Shown piece after piece: positions 42,807 to 53,517 of a DNA stretch of 64,000 bases. This DNA comes from Diaporthe sp. PMI_573 (taxonomy: Eukaryota; Ascomycota; Sordariomycetes; Diaporthales; Diaporthaceae). Each line of letters starts with the position of its first letter. Within the stretch, counting starts at the first letter, position 1. A model generated the notes under the pieces. It worked only from the letters and a program-made list of their open reading frames with translations, did no database searches and had not been told where the DNA came from. The position numbers and the translations under genes are program-made. The stretch is from assembly GCA_021399435.1 (NCBI GenBank), contig JAJTUP010000008.1:62001-126000 (forward strand), given 5' to 3'.

Positions 42807-43640
42807 GGGCGGCCTTCCCGACGACTGGGACCAGTGTTGCAGTTACCGTCTCAGGGTGGCGCTGCGAGCTCGTGGGGCTAGGCAGGAAGCTCTCCGGCAC
42901 CGGGCAGGTGAGGAGGCTGCTTGCCGCGCCGCCAGCGAGCGACATGATGGTAGAGGTGTTGAAGGAGGTCCATGGCCAGACCTGCCTGACGTCCCACCAG
43001 AAGTGCTTGATGTGAGGATCCCTCAGGAGAGAGGCCATGGAGCGGACCAGGCTGGGCGTGGGGTTGGACGTGGTCAGGTAGTTGAGGAGCGTTGTGTTTA
43101 GGGCGGGGCCAAAGGCTGACGGGTGCAGGACCTGGACTGCCTCAATGGGCTGAGGCTCAGCAGTAAGATTGGCAGCCGGGGCCATGGGAGAAGAGCCGCG
43201 CGAGGTGTAGGGCTGTTGGTAAGACGGGATGTAAGAGGATGTGGTTGGAGGGTTTCTCAGGTCCGATGGCGTTGAAACGGGCCAGCATGACCGGGGTGGC
43301 TTGAGGTGTTCGCGTGCGAGCCGGAGAATAGCCGGGCATCTGGCGGTAGGTTGGAAATCTATACTTCTCTATCGTGACCGCATCAAGGTTTCCTGATGAA
43401 GCACCCAGGGCGCGGTTGTGCATAGTTGCCGTTGTGGTTGCTGGGGTGAACTCAGCATCTGTGAATATGACGGGGGAGCACAGCATGCTGAAGTCAAAGT
43501 CTTCTGAGACCGTCAAAGAGAACGAAGCAGCAGACACAACCGGGGTAGGGTTGTAGTTGATGGTCTCTGGATTCGTGTAGCTGCGCTGGTGTGCTGGGCG
43601 GTAGGCACTCCTGTTCTTTTACTATACCACACGGCTTGGT
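42772..43640 (-). pseudogene. Fungal regulator-like gene fragment, copy 2, frameshifted
   Basis: Reads RSYTNPETINYNPTPVVSAA, SFSLTVSEDFDFSMLCSPVI, YRFPTYRQMPGYSPARTRTP; then a one-base frame change near 43285 leads to PVSTPSDLRNPPTTSSYIPS, MAPAANLTAEPQPIEAVQVL and DPHIKHFWWDVRQVWPWTSF. The disordered Ser/Thr/Pro/Tyr-rich part followed by the FWWD block is shared in part with the plus-strand fragment at 40740-41165. No N-terminal DNA-binding domain or start codon is found upstream, so it is 5'-truncated. Confidence 0.55.
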
Positions 43641-44097
43641 AGGAGCTAGCATGTGCAGTGAGTCACAAATATAGACCATCCATAATCTTTGAGCCCCCCT
43701 ACTAAGCCGCAACGACAACAATTGTCCTCGTAAGACAAAGGACGATATATGTTGTGGAAAGTTCAGCCGATTACGCCACGCAAGGCTTTGGGTAGTGACT
43801 ATTCGATCTTCTGCAGACTAGTCTTGTTTGAGGAGCTACCATTTCGCACTGTCAAGCCGTCAAGTTCGGAGCTATCTCGAGTCATGAGCAAGTGGAATGT
43901 AATTGTATTGAACCCTTATCCTCCGACTATAACTGCGTTTCAGGAATGTATTGTTATCGACACTGTATGACATCTAAAGCTAGGCTTTGAGCGTTGACCA
44001 CTGTGTGAAGGCACCGCCTACGGCTCTATAGGAGCATATACAAGAATGAAAACCGAAACCACTCATCCCCTGACCCTGGGCCAAGTCGCGAGGCACC
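43641..44097. other. Intergenic, nothing recognised
   Basis: Short frames only; the right part is the 3' flank of the thioesterase gene. Confidence 0.45.
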
Positions 44098-45072
44098 TCA
44101 GATTGAGGACTTCACTGATCCTGACTTAGGTCGCAGGATCGATTGTTGTGTCATAGACGCTACTAAATTCCCCTGTTGGTCCCACATCCGGCTCTCCGAG
44201 TACTGCCGGCCAACGGCTGCAGCCATCGTATTTCTCTCTCGCAGGTACCAATAAGTAAGGTCGACATCGGGTACGAACAGTCTCATGGCGAAATCCAGCG
44301 TCGAGGCCACCCCTACGTCCTCAAACCACAATCCTGAATGGGCCATGGGAGTGAAGGAGAGGGCACCGTCGAGTTCGAATGCGAGTGCGCTCATCTTCTC
44401 GGCTCTTGACTCCAGAGGAGCAAATGTTCTTATCCACTCAGCTGATGTCTTGTCCGTGATGTGTAGTGAGTCCTGATCGGTGGGCATGTGTTTAGCGATG
44501 CCAAACAGATTTTGCCCTGCTACTCCTTCGACAGGATGGCGAGTATCGAAGAATTTCCCCATCAACCCAAACATGCCTGTGGCTGACGCCATTTCAGCTT
44601 TTTGTTGAGATATTCGGCCACTGCTGAGAAGCCTCTGGCTCAGATACTCGAGGTCTGGACTCGCTTCTGGACCCGAGTATTTGCGCCGTGGAGGAGCGGA
44701 GTAAGTAAGAGCGGCGGGCTCTTCGATGTGAAAATCGGCGATCAACTCCATGCAGACACGACTCGTGCCGTCCGGTGACGTCTGTTTCACCTCAACCCGC
44801 CTTGTTGCGAAAGTCTTTGTCGTTCGAGTGGAATGGACGGTGCACCGCATTTTCACTCCGGGTAGACCTGGGCCCAAGTAGTGGCCGACGAGTGAGTAAA
44901 GATGGTAGCTCGCAGGGACCGTCGAGCACGCCGCAGCAGTCGCAACGCCCATCGTGCAGCCCCCATACGCGACGGGAAGGGAGTTGCCCATGCGCCCTGG
45001 GGGCGAGTGCGACAGAAACTCGCCGGGGGCGATCTCGTGTACAGCGAGTTGTTCTTTGAGGGTCTCTGCCAT
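44098..45072 (-). CDS. TesB-like acyl-CoA thioesterase (double hotdog), intact single exon
   Basis: ATG at 45072, 324 residues, no intron. The N-terminal hotdog has SLPVAYGGCTMGVATAAACS, YSLVGHYLGPGLPG and TRTTKTFATRRVEVKQ (the 'R.G.sF.tR.V...Q' signature). The C-terminal hotdog has ASTLDFAMRLFVPD, YWYLRERNTMAAAVGRQYSE and RMWDQQGNLVASMTQQSILR, the canonical TesB ending. Length fits the family (290-330). Such enzymes hydrolyse acyl-CoA to free acid and CoA; fungal members are peroxisomal or belong to secondary-metabolite or detoxification clusters. The C-terminus (VKSSI) is not a clear SKL-type peroxisomal signal. It is the first gene of the 44-50 kb island. Confidence 0.88.
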   Translation of the reverse strand: MAETLKEQLAVHEIAPGEFLSHSPPGRMGNSLPVAYGGCTMGVATAAACSTVPASYHLYSLVGHYLGPGLPGVKMRCTVHSTRTTKTFATRRVEVKQTSPDGTSRVCMELIADFHIEEPAALTYSAPPRRKYSGPEASPDLEYLSQRLLSSGRISQQKAEMASATGMFGLMGKFFDTRHPVEGVAGQNLFGIAKHMPTDQDSLHITDKTSAEWIRTFAPLESRAEKMSALAFELDGALSFTPMAHSGLWFEDVGVASTLDFAMRLFVPDVDLTYWYLRERNTMAAAVGRQYSESRMWDQQGNLVASMTQQSILRPKSGSVKSSI

Positions 45073-45963
45073 TGCGGCGCAGTGGCATGTGAATGAGAAC
45101 TCAGAAAAGCTACCTCTGGATACTGATCGTCCAATGGTTCATATAACTCATCGCTACATATGTAAACGCACTGAGTATTAGTCTCTGTCCCCTGAATCGA
45201 AGCAAAGTGAACGTGTGTCATGTTATGTCCAAATACTGAGGCTACGAAAACGAACAGGTATAGTTAAATGCCGAGGCTGCTCGCTTGCGTCTTGCCTAAA
45301 AGCCATTTTCGGGGGGTTGAGCCTGATGATTTTTGATATGATTTTTGATATGGCTATCGGGCCTTCACCTCGGAGGAGCATTGATTATTGATTATTGATA
45401 CAGCCGTGTGATTGGCTGCCGCAGGTCGAGTACATAGAGTTTGCCGAGGAAGCCAGTATGCTTCTCCAATCCCTGCACTCCTTCGAGAGCCGCCTCGGCG
45501 ATAAGGATTGTTTGGTGACAGGACGTTCAGACATACTATCCTCGCTTGAGTATGGCTCCATTGTTCAAGGATCTGCGTGTGACGCCATATGAGACAAGTA
45601 AGGAGCAAGCACGCACCGATGCCAGGAGATGATGTCGACATTTTCGAACTCAAATCGCCCCAAGCAACCATGCTGTAATACAACGGTGTTCTTCGCTTCG
45701 CAGGCTGATGATGTGTTGCTCGATGGCCCGGCGAAAGGCTACTCCGTACAATACGTAGTACTTCTGGTCATTAGTCATGAGCCGCATGGAAGCTCACCTC
45801 CGGACGTCAATGAAAGGGCGTAGGCCAATACCCCTTCCAACTTGCGCCCGGGCATGGGAACTTGAGTCCTATCATTGCTCTCCAACAGACGTAGCCGCTT
45901 CCAATCCGGCCGTCACACTGTTCTATATGTCGAGTGTCTCGGGCGAAAAGCGACGATCTTCAC
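45073..45963. promoter_or_regulatory. Divergent intergenic between thioesterase and bZIP gene
   Basis: About 890 bp without a gene separates two outward-facing start codons, so it should hold both promoters. A repeated ATGATTTTTGATATG word (around 45327-45350) and TTGATTATTGATTATTGATA (about 45380) are the visible repeats. Confidence 0.45.
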
Positions 45964-47409
45964 ATGGAATTGCCAAGCATGGATTCGGTCCCGATGGTCC
46001 CGCCTCAGCTAGTGTCACTGCTCTCCGCATGCTCCTATTCCATTCCTGATGGGCCGTCACACCCAGAGGATCCAACCATCTCACACCCTACTCCAAACAC
46101 TGAAACCACGCCGCAAACCGAGATGGCAACCGTAAATCTCGATGCCGCGGAGTCGAGCACACCTCCGCGGGCTCCAAGGAAGCGTGGCAGACCACGGAAG
46201 ACCCCAGATAATGGTGCGGCTTTGACGCCCAAGGAGGTAAGTGAGCATATATTCTCAGACAGCTCCTAATCCGGAGGCTTTCAGAGGCTTATCTACCGTA
46301 GCGGCGTCGGGTGCAAATCCTCAACGCGCAGCGTGCCTACCAATCACGAAAGGAAGGGACCATCTCAAACCAAAAAGATAGGATTTCCAAACTAGAAGCC
46401 ACGGTTCTCAGAATGAACTCCCTCGTGGGGCTATTAGGTGACCAGCTGGCTGATTCGCTAGCCTTGCAACCTCATTTGGCGTCCAGCCTACGCAGTACCG
46501 TGGCGGCTTGTGCATCTCTGGCAAAAGAAGTGGACCAGAGTAAGGTGGCGGGCGATCTTCCTTCTCCTCAACATGAAAGGCCTTCTTCCCTGCCGGGAGA
46601 CCGAGGCATACTGCCCTCCCCGACGAGTCCCATGCGAGGCACACCTCCAGTCCCGAGCCACAGTCGTTCCCTGCGGAGCCTCATGCCTCTGCTCTCACCC
46701 CCTAGCAGTGACACTGCTCCTTGCCCCGTTTCGACGACCACCTCACACGTAGAATTATCGACATTCATCAGCCAGCTACGCCTGGCATGCGCTTACAACG
46801 CCTTCGAAACCTTGAGTGACCCTACGGTCGGCTTGGACAGCATCCGCAACAAATTCTGCTTCCTCCTCAGCCTGATGAGCCGGGAGCACCTCACCTCATA
46901 CTACAAAGCGTCGCTGCAGGCTCGCATCGACCGGTCTGCATTGAAACCCTGGGAGACTGTTCCCTTCTTTGGCCTAGGCGGTGCTGGATCCCACTATGCT
47001 CGCCCGTCCCCTGAGCCTCCCCGTGGAAGCTCCGGCACACAGGATTCACCCCAGCACGAGTGGCCGCAGGTCAGTGACCCGTTGTTCACATTCTCCACAC
47101 AGATTCGGGAGAGCCTGGATGACACCTGGTTTGACGCACGTGATCTGGAGGGATACCTCAAGGAGAAAGGAGTCTGCTTGGCCGTGTGTCCACCGAGCAC
47201 GCCTCAGGACGAGGATCTCCCGACATGTATTGACGTAGTGAGGCTTTTGCAAGGTGTGTGACCCCAGCTCCTTGAGGACCATAAGCGTGACTGACCTATC
47301 AGTGTTGGTGAGTGGATGCATCTGCCTCGGTCGCTCGCCGGGATGGCGTCGATGCGATGTGGAAGAAGCTGTGCGCAAGGCTGCCAGCCCGCAGGGCGGG
47401 AGGAGATGA
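45964..47409 (+). CDS. bZIP transcription factor with AT-hook, three exons, 443 aa
   Basis: Exons 45964-46236, 46302-47253 and 47303-47409 (introns 65 and 49 nt) total 1,332 nt. The ATG at 45964 is the first in frame. An AT-hook, RKRGRPRKTP (residues 72-81), directly precedes the basic region RRRVQILNAQRAYQSRK (92-108; N-x2-x-R-A-Y-x-x-R-K pattern of fungal AP-1-like factors). The leucine-zipper stretch ISKLEATVLRMNSLVGLLGD follows. A long Ser/Pro-rich region and a conserved C-terminal helical domain (FISQLRLACAYNAFETLSDP) come next. The last exon gives CLGRSPGWRRCDVEEAVRKA, characteristic of this family's end, which is why I prefer splicing over the stop at 47259. Nuclear. It is likely to regulate neighbours, by position only. 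Confidence 0.87.
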
Positions 47410-47606
47410 TCAGAGGCCGAGACAGCAGTGGTTCCGTGACAGCTTTTACGCCAATACATGGTACTTCCATCGTCATAAACACTACACAATAAGGAACGCA
47501 CTTTGCCTGGTAGTATTCGGGTTTCCCTGTGCCTATTAATCCGAATAGAGTGGTTTGTCGGTCTCTGAACTGCCATCTAATTGCTCGAACGTGCTCCACC
47601 CCTGGC

Positions 47607-48473
47607 CTAGGACCTCCGAGACGCCTCTACGGAGCTTTCGCAGCTCCGCTCCAGCAGGAAACGATTCCACCGTTGCGGATATCGCGCCGTCATCGCCTTC
47701 TCGAGCTCTCCCGCATCCTTCGTTCTTGCCAACTCCTCTTCAAACGCCAATATGTACGCCTTGGTAGCTTCGATCAAATATGATCCGTCCGCTTGAGACG
47801 CCCTCTTGTGGCCTGGCACGACTATGTGCGGCCGTAGAGTCGCAATCTGGTCGAGAGACTCAATCCATTTCTTCCGCTTATCCGGCGTATTCGCCTCCCC
47901 GAAGAACTGGTAGCAGTCACCGTAGACGATGTCGCCACATGCGACCAGTCTGAGGTCGGGGACGCGTAAGAATGATGAAGCTGGAATATCCCCCTGGGGT
48001 ACGTTGATGCCGAAGAAGTCGTGTCCGTCAATTGCAAACTTGCCGTCTGCGGGGAGCGCTTTAGGTATCTCGTTTCCTTCCGGCACCTGACCGTCCGGAA
48101 AAAGCTGGTACCATAGATCCAGGCCTCCGGGCGCCAGGTTCTCCTTGATGCCCTCGACTACTTTGGATGTGGCCACACACTTGGCCTCTGGGAAGTGACG
48201 TTGGATGACTATGTTGCCGAGAAAGTGGTCCGCGTGCGCGTGGGTTGTATATATGAAGCGCAGCTTCTTGCCTGGTGCCGTCTTCTTTATCCACTCAGCG
48301 AGTCCCTCGGACAACTCAATCGTGGCGGGTGTGTCCACCAGGACAGCGGATGTTGGCCCTTGGATGAGGGTGCTGCTGATTGGGGAGAACCATTCCTTCA
48401 ACGGGTCCTCATTTTTGATCCCGATAGGCGCTGCTGGAGCAACGTAGACATCGACTTGGAGATCGGTGGCCAT
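47607..48473 (-). CDS. Metallo-beta-lactamase-fold hydrolase, intact single exon
   Basis: 288 residues from ATG 48473. The zinc motif H-x-H-x-D-H is at residues 78-83 (YTTHAHADHFLGN). A later metal ligand region is LVACGDIVYGDCYQFFG, and the third histidine lies in HIVVPGHKRASQ. The N-terminal beta strands (TLIQGPTSAVLVDTPAT) are complete. Proteins of this type hydrolyse lactams, lactones, thioesters or sulfates; fungal relatives include hydrolases in xenobiotic-degradation clusters. There is no signal peptide, so it is probably cytosolic. It faces the bZIP gene tail to tail and shares a divergent promoter with the NmrA-like gene at 49078. Confidence 0.9.
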   Translation of the reverse strand: MATDLQVDVYVAPAAPIGIKNEDPLKEWFSPISSTLIQGPTSAVLVDTPATIELSEGLAEWIKKTAPGKKLRFIYTTHAHADHFLGNIVIQRHFPEAKCVATSKVVEGIKENLAPGGLDLWYQLFPDGQVPEGNEIPKALPADGKFAIDGHDFFGINVPQGDIPASSFLRVPDLRLVACGDIVYGDCYQFFGEANTPDKRKKWIESLDQIATLRPHIVVPGHKRASQADGSYLIEATKAYILAFEEELARTKDAGELEKAMTARYPQRWNRFLLERSCESSVEASRRS

Positions 48474-49077
48474 GGTGAATAAATTTTAACTTCGGGCAAC
48501 CGAAACTGTAAGAGTTCAATGTTGCGGTAGTGTTCGATCGCTGGAGCTGTCGTAGCTTACCGGAGAACTCTGTTGACAGCAAGTGCATATATATGCCATT
48601 TGACACATTGGTGCAAGTCATGGTCAAGCTGATCTGTGTGGGGGTTACCGAGGATTGCATCAAGCCCATCATGTCCACCAATGTGCGAAAAGTGTCACAA
48701 GGACATGTTCTTGTGATTAATGATCATTCGTGCCAAGCCGATTAAAAATCTCGGGACTCGGCTGCTGGCACGGAAGTGACAAGCCGATTAAAAATCTCGG
48801 GACTCGGCTGTTGGCACGGAAGTGACAAGCCACACATATGCACCGCACATGGCAAGCTCGGCTGCTGCTTAATCGCAGTACCTAATACGAGTGAATTACT
48901 AATGTCCATCCATAGCCTGTCTTTCTTTTTCAGCTTCTCGACGTATATAATGATCACCTGTGCGAGCAGGGCAATCTCTTCCTTGGTATCGCCAGCAACT
49001 TCCTTCTTCTGACAGCCGAATACCTAGGCCGCAATTACTCTATCTGACAACCTCTTTTGGACTTAGTCCCATCAATC
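48474..49077. promoter_or_regulatory. Divergent promoter between MBL-fold hydrolase and NmrA-like gene
   Basis: A 604-bp intergenic stretch between two outward start codons. It contains a 46-bp tandem duplication, listed separately, plus a GTATATAATGATC TATA-like element about 135 bases before the NmrA-like ATG, and CATATATATGCC about 115 bases before the hydrolase ATG. The compact divergent layout suggests co-regulation. Confidence 0.6.
48735..48826. repeat. 46-bp perfect-register tandem duplication in the divergent promoter
   Basis: Units 48735-48780 and 48781-48826 differ at one base (C/T). Each contains CCGATTAAAAATCTCGG, whose ends (CCGA...TCGG) are inverted, followed by GACTCGGCTG, so each unit offers several CGG half-sites of the kind bound by fungal regulators. 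A further partial AAGCC word follows at 48827. Confidence 0.9.
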
Positions 49078-49989
49078 ATGTCTGCGTCAGCTGTCAAGAA
49101 TGTTTTAGTAGTCGGAGCAAGCGGCAATGTTGGTAAATCAACGTTGAAAGCATTGTCAGGAGACGGTTTCCAAGTCACAGGACTGAGCCGGAATTCGCCT
49201 GTGGATAGCGTGCCCGCCGGGGTGAAGTTCATCAACTCCGACTACTCTCCTGCTTCGTTGGCCGACGCCTTTAAAGGCCAGGACGCAGTAATCAGCACGG
49301 TGTCTAGCACCAAGCCCGGCGCACTTGACCTTCAAAAGTCCCTGATCGATACTGCCATTGCGGCGGGTGTCAAGATATTCGTCCCCTCCGAGTACGGCGT
49401 TGACACCTCGGATCGTTCTTCACCCAACTTCATCCCTTTCCTCGCGGACAAGATCGCCATCCTCGATTACCTCAGGGAATGCCAGGACAAGATCTCGTGG
49501 ACTGCTCTCGTCACGGGCTCGCTGTTTGACTGGGGCCTCAAGATCCCAGGCTTCGGCGGATGGGATCTGGGTGCGCGTACCGTCACGATTTACGACGGTG
49601 GAGATATCCCCTACGAGGCCACGACCCTGGACCAGGTGGGCAGGGGTATAGCCAAGAGCTTGAAGAACCCTGACCTCACGAGGAACCAATTCGTCTATGT
49701 GAACAGTTTCACCGTTACGCAGAATGACGTTCTGAGAGCCCTTGAAAAAATCACAGGCGAGAAATTCACTGTGTCGCAAAGCACTGTGGAAGACCTCTGG
49801 CAGGGCGGAGATGCGCAGTTGAGGCAAGGGCAACCACTTGGAGTCTTAGCCATGATCGCCGGAACCATTTACGGAAAGCGGGGACTGGCGAATTACTCGA
49901 CGAACAAGGGCTTGTGGAATCAGAAAATTGGCCTGGCGCAAGAAAACCTGGAGGAGGTCCTCAAGAGCTTGATCGCAGGGATCAAGTGA
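49078..49989 (+). CDS. NmrA/isoflavone-reductase-like NAD(P)-binding protein, intact single exon
   Basis: The ATG at 49078 is used; the frame is open further upstream but only from TTG. The 303 residues start MSASAVKNVLVVGASGNVG with the dinucleotide loop GASGNVG (residues 13-19), then VTGLSRNSPVDSVPAGVKFI. FVPSEYGVDTSDRSSPNFIP is the PCBER/isoflavone-reductase-like active-site segment, with the expected downstream Lys in FLADKIAILDYL. NQFVYVNSFTVTQNDVLRAL and ALEKITGEKFTVSQST are typical of fungal CipA-type members. It is likely an NAD(P)H-dependent reductase of aromatic or phenolic substrates, or a redox sensor. It is not a close paralogue of the NmrA-like gene at 1487. Its position opposite the MBL-fold hydrolase suggests a shared catabolic task. 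Confidence 0.9.
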   Translation: MSASAVKNVLVVGASGNVGKSTLKALSGDGFQVTGLSRNSPVDSVPAGVKFINSDYSPASLADAFKGQDAVISTVSSTKPGALDLQKSLIDTAIAAGVKIFVPSEYGVDTSDRSSPNFIPFLADKIAILDYLRECQDKISWTALVTGSLFDWGLKIPGFGGWDLGARTVTIYDGGDIPYEATTLDQVGRGIAKSLKNPDLTRNQFVYVNSFTVTQNDVLRALEKITGEKFTVSQSTVEDLWQGGDAQLRQGQPLGVLAMIAGTIYGKRGLANYSTNKGLWNQKIGLAQENLEEVLKSLIAGIK

Positions 49990-50754
49990 AGGGCCTCGAA
50001 CCGGGGACCCATCTCATTGTCTCAGATTATTTCCGCCCAGGCATAAAGACCTGCAAGAACAATTCATTACTTGCCCTCACCTCTGTCGTTCCAGTGAAAC
50101 TCTGATGCATTAGCACAGCGTAAAGCTTTCAAGACTAACTGCGGCTGCCGTGTGAATAATCGACTGATACCTCTCACGCGGAATGGAAATGTTCAGCCAT
50201 CATTCTAAACGGTACGCAGTTGAAATAACTTTTCATCCTTTAATTCGGACCAACTCCTCCATGTTAGGGAGAGATTGCACCCCGTTCCGCGGACCAACTT
50301 CTCAGCATGAGGAAAGGAAATTTGTATACTTAAACCTGACCCATAAATATTGGATAATCTTTCGAACTGAGAGAATGCAAACCGGACCAAGCAGGAGACG
50401 GTAGAGACCATCTAGTTGACGTACCCGGCCCGGATCTCGGCCCCCCTTCCTCACCGACAACCCCTTCGCCGTAACCCCGTCGCCGCCGCCACCATGATAG
50501 TTGACTCTACTTCTTAATAGTGTTTCTAATTCTTCTACTTCGTTACTTTCTTTAAGCGCCCTTCTGGCTTCAATTTAAGTCCTCTAAATAGCCTTAATAT
50601 TAATAAAAAGCTTATTTAAGTTGAGTTAGACCTTCTTCCTCTAAATCCTGCTAGCTTTAATTTAACATTCTAGCCTTTAAATTTTTTTATAAGGATATTA
50701 TTAAATTAACCTCTTTCTCGTCTTAACTTTTTAAAATTTTCTGAAAGAGGAGGC
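49990..50754. other. 3' flank and transition into repeat DNA
   Basis: No gene. From about 50505 the composition becomes TA-rich and RIP-like. A short proline/arginine-type GC-rich run with CGCCGCCGCC lies at 50480-50495. Confidence 0.45.
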
Positions 50755-51066
50755 GTTAAACGGAAACGACGAAATTTCCCACCAAGTGCGTATAAGGCGT
50801 GCACGCCGGGAGATGAGTTGTATGGCCGTGAGTCAATTTTTTGGGCTATATTTATCACTTAACTTCAGACCTCTGCATTCCCCCTATTCCTTACCCAAAA
50901 TGTATATAACCTATACCATTAGATAGGCTGTCTTCTGAAGTTTTCATGTATTTAGTTTGGTTGCCTGTAGGTTTAGGGTTGTTTGGTTATTCAAGGTTGA
51001 AGTTGGTTGGTTTTTGTAGCAAATTTTCCGGCTCGTCTCCGCTGGCGGGTAAGTCAACGTCGGAGG
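50755..51066 (+). repeat. R-family repeat, copy 4, diverged and truncated by an L1 LTR
   Basis: Begins GTTAAACGGAAACG, follows the other copies with many substitutions (GATGAGTTGTATGGCCGTGA, CTCTGCATTCCCCC, GGTTTAGGGTTG) and breaks off at GTCAACGTCGGAGG, where the L1 repeat begins. Confidence 0.72.
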
Positions 51067-51535
51067 TGTTATAAACCAACACGTTGGCACCAAGGGGACC
51101 TGTTTGGGTGACCCAGACAACCCGGATCAGATGCCACGACACCAGCACCGCTGCACTAGTTGGCAGAGTCACGGGATACGACAACACCAGGGTTAGGGTC
51201 AGGGACCCACCCGCCAGCACGGATCATCTGGATCACCAGGTGAGCCAGGTGAGCCAGCTCAATGGATAACCAAGTGAGCCAGGTGAGCCACTGAAGAGTC
51301 GGAACATATAAGAACATGGTCATCACCACAGTAGATAGCTTTCATAGAACAGACTCTTCAGTCGTCAATCTAAGTATTCAGTCCAACCACTAGATAGCCT
51401 CACAGCTAGTGATCATACTCAAAGAATTATCGTGTCTTACACTGTACAGTCAAGTATCACCTCTACGCCGTATTGCTAACATAAACCCTATAGGTTACCT
51501 ACTAAACCCCACAAAAGTTTAGTGTAATCATTACA
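51067..51535 (+). mobile_element. Solo LTR-like repeat, family L1, copy b (469 bp)
   Basis: TGTTATAAACC...AATCATTACA. Same landmarks as copy a at 22209 including the CAGGGTTAGGGTC word, GAAGAGTCGGAACATATAA and CCTCTACGCCG, plus a short tandem GTGAGCCAG repeat (51230-51290) not present in that form in copy a. It lies inside an R repeat, so it is younger than that copy. Confidence 0.72.
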
Positions 51536-53517
51536 GAAAGTTACAGGAATAACTATAGTTTAGATAGCATCATGTTTATATTGTATATAGTACTGTCAGT
51601 AAGAAGGACTTATAATTGTCTCAAAACAGACAGATTTATTTAATCTATCTAACTAAAAAGCTCTGCTTTAAAAGTCTAATTGCCGTCTCTATTACTGCCT
51701 CAGGCAGTAATCGTTATATTTAATAACGCTTAACAAAGAGTACTTTATTTAATACTTTACACTATATAAGCCCCCTGGCCCCACAATTAGCCGCTTTTCA
51801 AAAAGATTCAACAGAAAGCACGCTAGACACTAATTTCAGTCCCCACTGTACCAGCAAGAAGTATTAAAGGGATTTTAGTTACTGCTCTCGCAACCTGAAG
51901 ACCACCTATAATCTGTAACTGCTCTTTAAGTGAGGTAGACATGCCTAGAAGGATAAAGAACCCAGCAAGTATAGTCTATTATACGGCTATAGCTGCCAAG
52001 TTATACTAGATAGGAGCCAAGCTTAACTCGATAATTATATATTAACATATCTACAACATTTAAAATACTATATTCTAAATATCTCCGGTCAAAAAAGACT
52101 TACACTCTTAGAACGCCGGTATTTTTATCTTGCCTCTATGCCTATCCTTACTCTCGGGCACTACCTTTAATTAAGGTTAGAATAGATATTAGAAGCTCGA
52201 AACGGCCTTAATTAAAAATAAAGAGCCTAGAGCTAAGATAAGAGGAGCTAGAGAATGCATAGTTAAGTCTAATATAGATCAGCCCTACCTCCGGGTTCTT
52301 AATAACTTTGATATTATCTTAATCCCGGGACTTAGATAAATATGTCGGAAAGTAGGCACCGGCGCCAGACTTTAGTTTAGGTACTCTAAAAAAAAACTTC
52401 TCATATATAATAAAATTACCTATAAACCAGGCTTAACTAGCTATTATTCTCTAATCTAACGATTATAATCTTTATTATACTATTACGGGGTGTAGTATTT
52501 TACGCAGCTAGTGTAATAAATTTTTCTTAGCCGTCCGTACTATAAGTATCAGACAAGCTTCTGTTCCTCTTAAGAGCCGAAGTAATAATTTCAACTTATC
52601 CTTCTATTATTATTATTTAATAACCTGTAATATTGTCTAATTAGAACCTAAACACTACTTTTATTGCCTTTATGGCCCTTTTGGGCCTTTTTTATTATCT
52701 CTTCTTTTTTTATGTTAAAGCCCTCTAGCAGTTTTCTCTCTCTTGCACAGAGAGACCAGTAGAACGCGCATCTATACTCGGCTTAGTGTCTTGTTTTTAT
52801 TAGTAATCTGGCCCGGGCTGAGCTAATTATATAATCTTTAAAGACTGAGGAGAGAGCTTATGATTAATAAGTCGATCTAAAGCTTACCTGTTTTTTATAA
52901 TTATGTATAAAAGCTTTACTAATACCTAATTAGAACTGCCAAGGGAACGCCTTGCCAGAAAGAGAGTTATATAACTAAACTAACGATAGAGAAAGCATAC
53001 TTAAAGTATATAGAAAGAACCCTGCTTTTAAACCTACTTTCTTGCCGAGGTTCTAAAGAATATTTTCTTAATTAAGTTTTGCGGCTAAGGTATAAACATT
53101 AGCTATTATGCTGTAAATTATTCTATAGTAATAACTTAAGATCCTAGCAAAGCAATATATTTGCTTGTAAAACGCTTAGTTAAGAGGAGATTAGACTTTT
53201 ACGGGATTTAATAAGCCTAGATTAAGAGAGAACGGCTCTTAATTTAATTCTATAGTTACTTTAGTAACTAAAGTTTAGTTAGAAAGTAGTACTATTGCAA
53301 TAATTACCCTTACAACTATTACAATAAGGTTTACAGTAAAGTACTTTTAGGTATAAGCGTAAAGCCAGAGGAATATACAGAGAGGCAAGGCTAAAATATT
53401 ATAGCTTTTGATTAAAGCTAATAAAAGACTCTAGGAAGAGACTATATATGCTAGAAAGAAGAAAAGTACCTTAAAAAGGCATGTAAATTTAAAAGTATTA
53501 TTACTATTGTTAAACGG
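51536..53517. other. RIP-degraded repeat DNA, unidentified
   Basis: About 2 kb, very TA-rich, with stops in all frames. I could not recognise a protein on either strand. It lies between an L1 LTR and R copy 5. Confidence 0.5.

Noticed and set aside
49057..49077. Upstream TTG start for the NmrA-like gene
   Set aside because: The ATG at 49078 gives the canonical N-terminus; TTG starts are not expected in a fungal nuclear gene.
51066..51540. GGAGG/GAAAG flanks of L1 copy b read as a RIP-mutated target duplication
   Set aside because: Sequence after the right flank does not resume the R repeat, so a target duplication cannot be supported.
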